From Flavobacteriales bacterium (GTDB taxonomy: Bacteria; Bacteroidota; Bacteroidia; Flavobacteriales_D; Parvicellaceae), in the NCBI GenBank assembly GCA_020635565.1, contig JACJZN010000010.1, forward strand, positions 1 to 64,000: a DNA stretch of 64,000 bases. The letters run 5' to 3'. The notes under the pieces were generated by a model. It did no database searches. It had not been told where the DNA came from and saw nothing but the letters and a program-made list of their open reading frames with translations. The translations under genes were made by a program, and so were the position numbers. Positions 36,080-42,905 of the stretch are shown here, piece after piece; within the stretch, counting starts at the first letter, position 1, and each line of letters opens with the position of its first letter.

Positions 36080-36433
36080 TTATAATTTCTCTTCGATCTT
36101 TTCCATTTTTTCAACAAAAGTTTTGAATCCATCACAAGCTTCTATGTCTGACTTCTTCACTTCAAGTTTATCTTTACAGTGATCTTCGATTTCTTCAAAC
36201 TTTTCCTCCAAAGCATCAATTTTCTTAACTGCCTCTTCATCTTTCTCCAACTCCTCTTCAGAATCGAATTTATCTACTGTTGCAAGAACATCATCAGCTA
36301 CAACATTCATAGCATCAACACATCCACATGCATCTTTCAAATCTTCAACTTTAATATCTTCCGCAGAACCTCCTCCGCATGAAGTCATTGCCAAAGTTGC
36401 AACAACTCCTAACGATAATAATACTTTTTTCAT
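36080..36433 (-). CDS. Small acidic lipoprotein (cluster member 2)
   Basis: 117 residues, signal MKKVLLSLGVVATLAMTSC (lipobox Cys19), nearly identical to that of the next two genes upstream. The mature part is acidic and helical: DLKDACGCVDAMNVV, a Glu/Lys-rich helix, HCKDKLEVKKSDIEAC, FVEKMEKIEEKL. Four Cys in the mature part. Function unknown. Flanked on both sides by hairpin terminators; no -7 box was found, so transcription may be by readthrough. Confidence 0.8.
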   Translation of the reverse strand: MKKVLLSLGVVATLAMTSCGGGSAEDIKVEDLKDACGCVDAMNVVADDVLATVDKFDSEEELEKDEEAVKKIDALEEKFEEIEDHCKDKLEVKKSDIEACDGFKTFVEKMEKIEEKL

Positions 36434-36450
36434 CTTATATTGTTTTAAAT

Positions 36451-36478
36451 AAAAAAAGGAGCAAGAGCTCCTTTTTTC
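36451..36478 (-). terminator. Terminator of the 36496-36801 lipoprotein gene
   Basis: AAAAAAGGAGC pairs with GCTCCTTTTTT with a 4-base loop. It works on both strands, but only the minus gene needs it. Confidence 0.85.
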
Positions 36479-36495
36479 GTATTAACTAGGTTTTC

Positions 36496-36801
36496 TTAGT
36501 GTCCCATTAATTCTTTAAATGCTGGACACTCGTCCATCATTTCTTCCATTTTCTTCATTTTGTCTTCGTCAGAAAGATCTTTCATCTCTTCTTTCATCTC
36601 ATCTCCAAGTTTCTTACAAGCTTCTTCATCAGCTTTGTACTTCTCTTCGATTTCTTTCAATTTTGCTTCATCATCTCCAGCAGCTTCCATTTCTTTCATT
36701 GCCTCAAGTCTAGTTTCAGCACAAGAACACATATCGTGTCCACCACATGAAGTCATTGCCATTGCAGCAACAACACCTAATGATAATAATACTTTTTTCA
36801 T
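36496..36801 (-). CDS. Small acidic lipoprotein (cluster member 3)
   Basis: 101 residues from ATG 36801 (MKKVLLSLGVVAAMAMTSC; lipobox Cys19). The longer frame lacks sense. Mature part: HDMCSCAETRLEAMKEME, a highly charged coiled helix with DEEACKKLGDEMKEEMK, and a terminal DECPAFKELMGH. Four Cys plus Met/His-rich stretches. Function unknown; metal binding is possible but not shown. It has its own promoter and terminator. Confidence 0.82.
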   Translation of the reverse strand: MKKVLLSLGVVAAMAMTSCGGHDMCSCAETRLEAMKEMEAAGDDEAKLKEIEEKYKADEEACKKLGDEMKEEMKDLSDEDKMKKMEEMMDECPAFKELMGH

Positions 36802-36833
36802 TTTTTTGGAATATTTAATTTTTAATTCGTGGG

Positions 36834-36864
36834 CAAATATCATTAATTCATCTATAAAAACAAA
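36834..36864 (-). promoter_or_regulatory. Promoter of cluster member 3
   Basis: Minus strand: TTTG (36864-36861), 19-base spacer, GATATTTG (36841-36834), one base off TAnnTTTG. The same arrangement with the same spacer stands before cluster member 4. Confidence 0.6.
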
Positions 36865-36903
36865 GAGAAATTTAAAATTTAGCGTTAACTATAGTTTAAT
36901 TAA

Positions 36904-36938
36904 CAAAAAAAGCCACATGAAATCACGTGGCTTTTTTC
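36904..36938 (-). terminator. Terminator of the 36955-37215 lipoprotein gene
   Basis: AAAAAAGCCAC pairs with GTGGCTTTTTT; extended stem with one mismatch. Bidirectional in shape. Confidence 0.85.
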
Positions 36939-36954
36939 TTTCGAATATCTAAAA

Positions 36955-37215
36955 TTATTTAGAAGCTTCTTCCAATTTAGGAGCAATTTCGATCAATCCA
37001 GAAGCATCACACTCCAACATTTTCTCTCCTAATTTTTTTCCATCTTCTTCAGATCCCATTGATCCTGCGTACTTGTCAACCCACTCATCGTGACATTTTC
37101 CTTTGTCTTCTGCTTCTTTACAAGCACAAAACTCTTCTGCAGCAGCATCTACATCGATCCCACATGAAGTCATAGCCATAGCAACAACTCCTAATGATAA
37201 TAATACTTTTTTCAT
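36955..37215 (-). CDS. Small Cys-containing lipoprotein (cluster member 4)
   Basis: 86 residues. Signal MKKVLLSLGVVAMAMTSC, lipobox Cys18. Mature part AAAEEFCACKEAEDKGKCHD, EWVDKYAG, KMLECDASGLIEIAPKLEEA. It is about 65% identical to the decayed neighbour at 37298 over the mature part. Conserved FCxCK..EDKGKCHDEWVDKY suggests a disulfide-tied or metal-binding helical hairpin. Function unknown. Own promoter and terminator. Confidence 0.82.
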   Translation of the reverse strand: MKKVLLSLGVVAMAMTSCGIDVDAAAEEFCACKEAEDKGKCHDEWVDKYAGSMGSEEDGKKLGEKMLECDASGLIEIAPKLEEASK

Positions 37216-37245
37216 TTTAAAATTTAATTAGTTAACTATATCCAG

Positions 37246-37276
37246 CAAATATCTAAATAATCTTGATTATGACAAA
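37246..37276 (-). promoter_or_regulatory. Promoter of cluster member 4
   Basis: Minus strand: TTTG (37276-37273), 19-base spacer, GATATTTG (37253-37246). Same layout as before member 3. Confidence 0.6.
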
Positions 37277-37297
37277 ATTTTACCACTACAAGAACTA

Positions 37298-37594
37298 TTA
37301 TTTTGAAGCTTTTTCCAATTTAGGTGCAACTTCAAGCAATCCTGTCATGTCGCATTCCATCATCAATTCAGCTAATTTTTGACCATCTTCTCCGCTACCG
37401 TCAAAATCAGCATACTTATCAACCCATTCATCATGACATTTCCCCTTGTCCTCTGCATCTTTACATGCGCAAAAATCCTCAGCGATCTTCTCCACGGTGA
37501 TCTTTTCTTCATTAGGTTCTTACTTTGTCTCTCCACCACATGAAACTAGTGCTAAACCCAAAGCTATTACGAAATATTTCATTCCTTTATTCAT
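37298..37594 (-). pseudogene. Small Cys-containing lipoprotein with one in-frame stop (cluster member 5)
   Basis: From ATG 37594 the frame reads MNKGMKYFVIALGLALVSC, GGETK, then TAA (37522-37520), and continues in the same frame EPNEEKITVEKIAEDFCACK, EDKGKCHDEWVDKY and on to LEKASK. Removing the stop gives a 98-residue lipoprotein close to member 4. No other damage is visible, so the stop is recent, a sequencing error, or read through. A GTG start at 37495 would give only an unexported 65-residue piece. The start overlaps the stop of member 6 by 8 bases. Confidence 0.7.
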
Positions 37595-37850
37595 TGTCTT
37601 CCTTAGCATCTAACTTCAAACACTCCTCATTCGTAAGAATCTCGGCAACAGCTCCTTGATCCTCAGTGATATCTTCGTAACGATCAAATTCAGCCATTAA
37701 TTTTTCCATAACACAATCGCAATAAGCTCTCTCGCTTTTCTTTTCACACATATCCAAAAAGTTTTTCTGATCATCCTCAGACCAACCTCCACAAGAAGAC
37801 AGAACAACAGTTCCGAAAGCTAGTAAAAATGCTGTTTTTTTCAATTTCAT
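37587..37850 (-). CDS. Small Cys-containing lipoprotein (cluster member 6)
   Basis: 87 residues. Signal MKLKKTAFLLAFGTVVLSSC with lipobox Cys20. Mature part DDQKNFLDMCEKKSERAYCD, CVMEKLMAEFDRYEDI, NEECLKLDAKED. The spacing of its Cys (DMC...YCDC...EEC) differs from that of members 1, 4 and 5. First gene of a two-gene transcript with member 5 (8-base overlap). Function unknown. Confidence 0.82.
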   Translation of the reverse strand: MKLKKTAFLLAFGTVVLSSCGGWSEDDQKNFLDMCEKKSERAYCDCVMEKLMAEFDRYEDITEDQGAVAEILTNEECLKLDAKEDNE

Positions 37851-37870
37851 AGTTAATTAAATTGGTGTAA

Positions 37871-37900
37871 CAAATATAACGAACTATTATTCGCAGCAAA
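37871..37900 (-). promoter_or_regulatory. Promoter of the member 6-member 5 transcript
   Basis: Minus strand: TTTG (37900-37897), 18-base spacer, TATATTTG (37878-37871), a perfect TAnnTTTG. Confidence 0.6.
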
Positions 37901-37908
37901 GAATAAAC

Positions 37909-38511
37909 CTAGAAATAATGCCGGATACCTAAACTGAAACTTCTAACAGCCGCAAAATTAAAAACCATAGCTGGAACCGTAACCGACCCCACAGACACAA
38001 ATTCTCTAAAAAAACCAACACCATATTCCAGCCCAGCTTGAATGGATAAATTTTCACGAAACGGATAGGCTAAATTGAGACCAGGAGAAATTCCTACACC
38101 ATAATCATCGCCCTGAAATGTCCCTAAAGTCGCTTTTCGGAGAGACATGGAATAAAACAGATCACCATCGAAAGACAAAATAAATTTATTGAGGCGCCAC
38201 TTTTTCTCCAATCCTAATGTTACAATGAATGGCACTACCGAATGGGTTCGGATATTATTTTGGATCGACAGACTGTATTGACCAATCAGACGAATACTAT
38301 AGTCCCAGCCTTTTAAAGAAGATTGTTGACCAAACTCCAGATAAAGACCTGGTGTATAAGTTTTAAAGTCATAGAGTTCAATAAGATTGGAAACCCCGTA
38401 TCCAAAACTTCTTTTATGAGGCGAGATTGAATCTTCCTGAGCATAACTTGAATTACCTATTATCTGGCAAACAACTGTGCAAAGAATTATCAATCGAAAT
38501 ATCAAATTCAT
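37909..38511 (-). CDS. Outer-membrane beta-barrel protein, small
   Basis: 200 residues. Signal peptide ends NSSYAQ. About eight amphipathic strands, e.g. YTPGLYLEFGQQSSLKGWDY, FILSFDGDLFYSMSL, LSIQAGLEYGVGFF, and a terminal Phe in SLGIRHYF. Fits an eight-stranded OmpW/OmpA-type barrel. Function unknown. Two bases separate its start from the stop of the upstream lipoprotein gene, so they are co-transcribed. Confidence 0.8.
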   Translation of the reverse strand: MNLIFRLIILCTVVCQIIGNSSYAQEDSISPHKRSFGYGVSNLIELYDFKTYTPGLYLEFGQQSSLKGWDYSIRLIGQYSLSIQNNIRTHSVVPFIVTLGLEKKWRLNKFILSFDGDLFYSMSLRKATLGTFQGDDYGVGISPGLNLAYPFRENLSIQAGLEYGVGFFREFVSVGSVTVPAMVFNFAAVRSFSLGIRHYF

Positions 38512-38513
38512 GA

Positions 38514-38942
38514 TTAGTTAGAGATATGTAACTGTCCAGAATTTGGATCGTAAGAAGTTCGATACTGATACAGTGCATAAGGTGCTGGTCCCTCCAGAAC
38601 GGTTCCATCGAAAATACTATACTTAGTCCCATCACAATCGCATTCCACTATGAAGTTGGTGCTATCTACCACTCCATACCCACATGAATTGGGAAGTTCA
38701 AATGTACATTTACGCTCATATGCAACAACAGTTTCATAAGATTGCCTGTAAACAATAATACCATCATTTCCGCCTGTAACGTAAACCCATCCCCCTATGA
38801 TATTAAGATTCGAATAGGCTGGCAAACTTGTATTAATGTATATATCCACAGGCACGTATGGCATTTGATTTTGGTTGCCCCGACAACCAAATATCAAAGG
38901 CAACATTAACACTAGTTGCAGGTATGAAATTAGATTTTTCAT
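38514..38942 (-). CDS. Rieske-fold-like lipoprotein lacking the iron-sulfur ligands
   Basis: 142 residues. Lipobox IFGC (Cys20). IIGGWVYVTGGNDGIIVYRQ, VAYERKCTFELP, IVECDCDGTKYSIFDGTVLE, GPAPYALYQY and the end QLHIS follow the order of Rieske-type proteins, where CxH and CxxH bind the 2Fe-2S cluster. Here the first Cys lacks the paired His and the second site reads CDCDGTKY without His, so no normal cluster can form. From memory, similar Bacteroidota lipoproteins exist. Possibly a structural or redox-inactive relative. Confidence 0.6.
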   Translation of the reverse strand: MKNLISYLQLVLMLPLIFGCRGNQNQMPYVPVDIYINTSLPAYSNLNIIGGWVYVTGGNDGIIVYRQSYETVVAYERKCTFELPNSCGYGVVDSTNFIVECDCDGTKYSIFDGTVLEGPAPYALYQYRTSYDPNSGQLHISN

Positions 38943-39033
38943 ATTTTGTAATTGTAAATTTAAACGAATATCTTTACAGAAACGTGTACTGTTGGTGCTA
39001 AAATTGACAATACATTTAGTAATCCAATGATCT

Positions 39034-39306
39034 ATGAGAATTCTTTTATTGATATTTTTTCTTGGAGTGGCCGGAACGACTGCGACTACATACGCGCAAG
39101 AACCAGTGAACGAACATTATGAAAAAAAGAAAAAACAACGTAAGAAAGATCAAGATAAAGCTGAAAAAGAGATCCTTAAACAGCATGAGGATATCCAAAG
39201 CAAGGAAACTAAAAAAATGATGAAGGAAACCAAGAAAAAATCAAAACGGCTCAAGAAAGGTAAATCTCCCGACCCGTTTTGGAAAAAATGGTTTATTAAA
39301 TCTTGA
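39034..39306 (+). CDS. Small Lys-rich exported protein
   Basis: 90 residues. Signal peptide ends TTYAQ. The mature part is almost entirely charged helix (HYEKKKKQRKKDQDKAEKEI, KKMMKETKKKSKRLKKG) and ends PDPFWKKWFIKS. No known family. The strong positive charge suggests binding to an anionic surface; that is only a guess. Confidence 0.6.
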   Translation: MRILLLIFFLGVAGTTATTYAQEPVNEHYEKKKKQRKKDQDKAEKEILKQHEDIQSKETKKMMKETKKKSKRLKKGKSPDPFWKKWFIKS

Positions 39307-39356
39307 TCCCTGAGAAACAAGTCGATTCAAAAGTGGTGCTCTGAATAGTGTCTCCT

Positions 39357-41138
39357 TTATTCGATAACGATCTCATATGGCAATCTTGCCTGAACGCCTC
39401 TCATTGAAGACATTTCATCGATGGTATTCAGCATTTTCATCACCTCAACTGAAGCCTTCGAACTAGTTTTGTTATCTTCTTTTCCAAGCTCCATATTTCT
39501 TAGAAAATCCATCATGCCATTATCCCACTCCGGATAAACTTTAATGTGAATATCACTCTTTTTGATCTTAGCTTGTTCAGCGGCATAGTATAAGGCATCA
39601 TCAATTCCGCCTAGCTCATCAACCAATCCGATATTAAGCGCATCAGTTCCTGCCCAAACTCTACCCTGTCCAATACTGTCTACAGCAGCTTGCGTCATTC
39701 CTCTTCCTTCAGCTACTTTTTTGGTGAAGTCATCATAGATCTGATCGACTCCTCCTTGAATAATATTTCTTTCCTCTTCTGTCAATGCTTGGAAAATCGG
39801 TAACGAAGAATTAGCGTGTACATTTGTTTTAGCCCCATCTATCGTTATCCCCAGTTTATCCTCGAGCATTGGTCCAATATTAGGTATTACACCAAAAACG
39901 CCAATAGAACCTGTAATTGTATTAGGCTGTGCATAGATCTTGTCGGCAGGACAGGCTATATAATAGCCTCCAGACGCAGCAACATCCCCCATTGATACGA
40001 TAACTGGTTTCACTTCCTTTGTAAGTTTTACCTCTCTCCAGATCACATCAGATGCTAGTGCATCACCTCCCGGACTATTAATTCTTAAAACTACGGCTTT
40101 GATATTTTCGTCCAGTCTTGCATCTCGAATAGCTTCAGAAACTGTTTCAGATCCGATTGACTCTCTTGTGCCTTTACCACTATTGATACCACCTACAGCA
40201 TAGACAACTGCAATATTCTCATCTTCACCGGCATTCTCCTTCTTAATATCCCTGTCCTTATGATAAGCATACTGTTCAAAATCCAGAAACTCAATTTCAT
40301 TGATGGACTCAGCTTTGGTATTCTTTTTTATTATATCCAGAACCTCATCCTTATATAACAATCCATCAACTAACTTATAACTCAAAGCTGTCTCCGCACT
40401 TCTGACATACAAGCTATCTGCTATCTCATTCAAATAAGCAACATCAATGCCTCTCTCTTTAGATATCCCTTTAAGCATTTGATTCCACATTGCATTAAGA
40501 TAAGTCATTGTCTGCTTTCTGTTTGCATCACTCATGCTATCAAGCATAAATGGTTCTACAGCCGATTTGAATTTATTATTGGAACCTCTGATGATCTGCA
40601 TATCTACCCCTAACTTATCAATCATTCCTTTAAAGAACATGAGTTGAACTCCCAAGCCTCTGAATTCAACTAGTCCTACCGGATTCAGATAAACTTCGTT
40701 GGCAGCGGATGCTAGATAATATCCTTTTTGCGAGTAAACATCTGCGTATGCAATCACAAATTTTCCGGACTCCCTGAATTCAAGTATACTGTTTCTGATC
40801 TCCTCAAGGGTGGCCATACCTGCACTCATCGCAGGAGGTAGGTTAATCATGATCCCATCAATTTTTTCATCCTTCTCTGCCGCTTCCAATGCAATTTTTA
40901 TCTCGCGAAGTCCCATTGTATAGTTCGTTTGAATATTCGAACCTGTAAATGAGATCTCCGCATTGGAAAGTTCTGAGATGTTACCAAAGCTCATTTGAAG
41001 AACGCTATGTTCCTCATATTCATATTCTTTTTCATCAAATGCGATCCAAATGATTACAACAAGGGTTAATATCCCTAGAAAAGCTAGAAAAATATAGGCT
41101 AATGTCGATGCCCAAAAACTTCTCCAAAATGGTCTCAT
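39357..41138 (-). CDS. sppA: Signal peptide peptidase SppA, 67K type
   Basis: 593 residues from ATG 41138, chosen because the N-terminal membrane helix then follows directly (SFWASTLAYIFLAFLGILTL). Two tandem SppA domains, as in the E. coli enzyme. The catalytic Lys lies in RGSNNKFKSAVEPF of the first half and the Ser nucleophile in GDVAASGGYYIAC of the second, followed by TITGSIGVFG. It degrades cleaved signal peptides in the inner membrane. Confidence 0.95.
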   Translation of the reverse strand: MRPFWRSFWASTLAYIFLAFLGILTLVVIIWIAFDEKEYEYEEHSVLQMSFGNISELSNAEISFTGSNIQTNYTMGLREIKIALEAAEKDEKIDGIMINLPPAMSAGMATLEEIRNSILEFRESGKFVIAYADVYSQKGYYLASAANEVYLNPVGLVEFRGLGVQLMFFKGMIDKLGVDMQIIRGSNNKFKSAVEPFMLDSMSDANRKQTMTYLNAMWNQMLKGISKERGIDVAYLNEIADSLYVRSAETALSYKLVDGLLYKDEVLDIIKKNTKAESINEIEFLDFEQYAYHKDRDIKKENAGEDENIAVVYAVGGINSGKGTRESIGSETVSEAIRDARLDENIKAVVLRINSPGGDALASDVIWREVKLTKEVKPVIVSMGDVAASGGYYIACPADKIYAQPNTITGSIGVFGVIPNIGPMLEDKLGITIDGAKTNVHANSSLPIFQALTEEERNIIQGGVDQIYDDFTKKVAEGRGMTQAAVDSIGQGRVWAGTDALNIGLVDELGGIDDALYYAAEQAKIKKSDIHIKVYPEWDNGMMDFLRNMELGKEDNKTSSKASVEVMKMLNTIDEMSSMRGVQARLPYEIVIE

Positions 41139-41218
41139 AACTTTACAATTTAGTTCTTGAGTACAAAATAAACCATAGCTATTCAACAAAATTGCGGCTT
41201 CTACATGAATGGTAATTG

Positions 41219-41249
41219 TTGTTTGTTTAACGGTTTTTATTTACTTTTG
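41219..41249 (+). promoter_or_regulatory. Promoter of the HMA lipoprotein gene
   Basis: TTG (41219-41221), 20-base spacer, TACTTTTG (41242-41249); 17 bases from the -7 box to the ATG. Confidence 0.65.
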
Positions 41250-41266
41250 ACATCGGATTTTTTGAT

Positions 41267-41713
41267 ATGAAACGACTTCTTTTAATACTCATCTTTGCAT
41301 TATCTGGACCAATTTTTCTTGGTGGTTGCACTAACTCTGATGCTGTGGAAGCTCAAGTGGTTCACACCAAAGCTTGTACTATTGAAATTACAGGAATGAT
41401 GTGTGAGAAGGGTTGTAAGACCACCATACAAAATCGGATAAACGAAATGGAAGGGGTGATTATAGGTGAAGTTGATTATCCTTTAGGTAAAGCTTTTATT
41501 ACTTATGATGCCAATGTCTTATCTTGCGAAAAGATCATTTCAGAGATTGAGTCTATTGGAGATGGTCTTTATAAGGCTACAAAAGTTGAGGATAAGGATA
41601 TTGAAAATTCCCCTGAAAACTTGGATGAGAATGGTGAAGGGAACAGTGCAAGTGTTGAAAGTTACAGTTTTGAAGTTCCAGATATCACATGGTTCTTCTC
41701 GGCACTACTTTAA
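41267..41713 (+). CDS. Heavy-metal-associated-domain lipoprotein
   Basis: 148 residues. Signal with lipobox-like LGGC (Cys21). Residues about 35-105 form an HMA fold: TIEITGMMCEKGCKTTIQNR, GEVDYPLGKAFITYD, and a closing helix IISEIESIGDGLYKA. The metal loop is GMMCEKGC, CxxxC rather than the usual CxxC, so metal choice may differ. The C-terminal ~40 residues are acidic and then hydrophobic. Possible periplasmic copper carrier. Six bases before the aminotransferase ATG. Confidence 0.82.
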   Translation: MKRLLLILIFALSGPIFLGGCTNSDAVEAQVVHTKACTIEITGMMCEKGCKTTIQNRINEMEGVIIGEVDYPLGKAFITYDANVLSCEKIISEIESIGDGLYKATKVEDKDIENSPENLDENGEGNSASVESYSFEVPDITWFFSALL

Positions 41714-41718
41714 ACTAT

Positions 41719-42903
41719 ATGAGTTATCCACTATCGCCAGCTTTGGCTCACACCACAAAAATGCCTTTCAGGATTGACGTTGAAAAGGCTGAGGGTGTCT
41801 TCATTTTTGACAAGAATGGAAAAAAATATCTAGATTTTATCTCTGGAATTTCTGTAAGTAATATTGGACATAGACACCCGCATGTAGTTAAAGCGATCAA
41901 AGATCAACTAGATCATTACATGCATACTATGGTATATGGTGAATTTCATCAAGATCCTCAGATCAACTTAGCTGAAAAGTTAAACGATATTCTCCCTAAA
42001 GGATTGGATGTTTCCTACTTTGTGAATTCAGGGACAGAAGCTAATGAGGCAGCTCTAAAACTAGCGAAAAGGTATACAGGAAGACATAAACTGATCTCCT
42101 TTGTAGGCGCCTATCATGGTAATACACATGGCTCTATGAGTGTTAGTTTCAACGAATTGAAAAAAGCCCCATTCAGACCATTGCTTCCAGGTGTTGAGTT
42201 CATTCGCTTTAATGACAAAAATGAATTACAAAAAATAAATGAAGAAATAGCAGGTGTGATCGTAGAGCCTGTTCAAGGAGATGCTGGTGTTAGGATTCCA
42301 GACCAAGACTATCTCCAAGCGCTAAAGAAAAGATGCGAAGAAGTTGGTGCTTTATTGATCTTTGATGAGATCCAGACAGGCTTTGGAAGGACGGGTAAAT
42401 TGTTTGCATTCGAACATTATAACGTTGTCCCTGATATTCTAACCATCGCCAAAGGTTTTGGAGGTGGAATGCCTATCGGTGCATTTATTTCAAGTCATAT
42501 GATCATGGATGTCCTTACTGAACATCCAGCTCTAGGTCACATCACCACATTTGGTGGTCATCCTGTCAACTGCGCTTCAGCTTTAGCCAACATCGAAGTA
42601 CTTGAAGGTGATAATTGGTCTATCATCAAGGATGCAGAAAGGAAGGGAGCGATGATCGAGAAGCTACTTATTCATCCTGAAGTTATTGAGATCAGACGTA
42701 AAGGACTTTTCTTTGCAATACAAATGAAAAATGCTGAAACTGTTGCGAAAGTTGTAAACGGATGCAAGGAAAAAGGTCTTCTAAGCTATTGGTTCCTATC
42801 AAACCCTGACAGTTTCAGAATTGCCCCTCCTTTGACGGTCTCAAATGAAGAAATAAATGAAGGCTGCCAAATCATTCGATCGGTATTTGATAATTTGGTC
42901 TAG
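41719..42903 (+). CDS. Class III aminotransferase (ArgD-like)
   Basis: 394 residues from ATG 41719, just after an in-frame stop of the upstream gene; a longer frame would overlap that gene by 25 bases. PLP-enzyme motifs: SGISVSNIGHRHPHVV, VNSGTEANEAALKLAKRYTG, FDEIQTGFGRTGKLFA (cofactor Asp near the start), TIAKGFGGGMPIGAF (PLP Lys). Resembles acetylornithine, GABA or ornithine aminotransferases. No arginine genes nearby, so the substrate is open. Stop lies 2 bases from the convergent giant gene. Confidence 0.9.
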   Translation: MSYPLSPALAHTTKMPFRIDVEKAEGVFIFDKNGKKYLDFISGISVSNIGHRHPHVVKAIKDQLDHYMHTMVYGEFHQDPQINLAEKLNDILPKGLDVSYFVNSGTEANEAALKLAKRYTGRHKLISFVGAYHGNTHGSMSVSFNELKKAPFRPLLPGVEFIRFNDKNELQKINEEIAGVIVEPVQGDAGVRIPDQDYLQALKKRCEEVGALLIFDEIQTGFGRTGKLFAFEHYNVVPDILTIAKGFGGGMPIGAFISSHMIMDVLTEHPALGHITTFGGHPVNCASALANIEVLEGDNWSIIKDAERKGAMIEKLLIHPEVIEIRRKGLFFAIQMKNAETVAKVVNGCKEKGLLSYWFLSNPDSFRIAPPLTVSNEEINEGCQIIRSVFDNLV

Positions 42904-42905
42904 GA

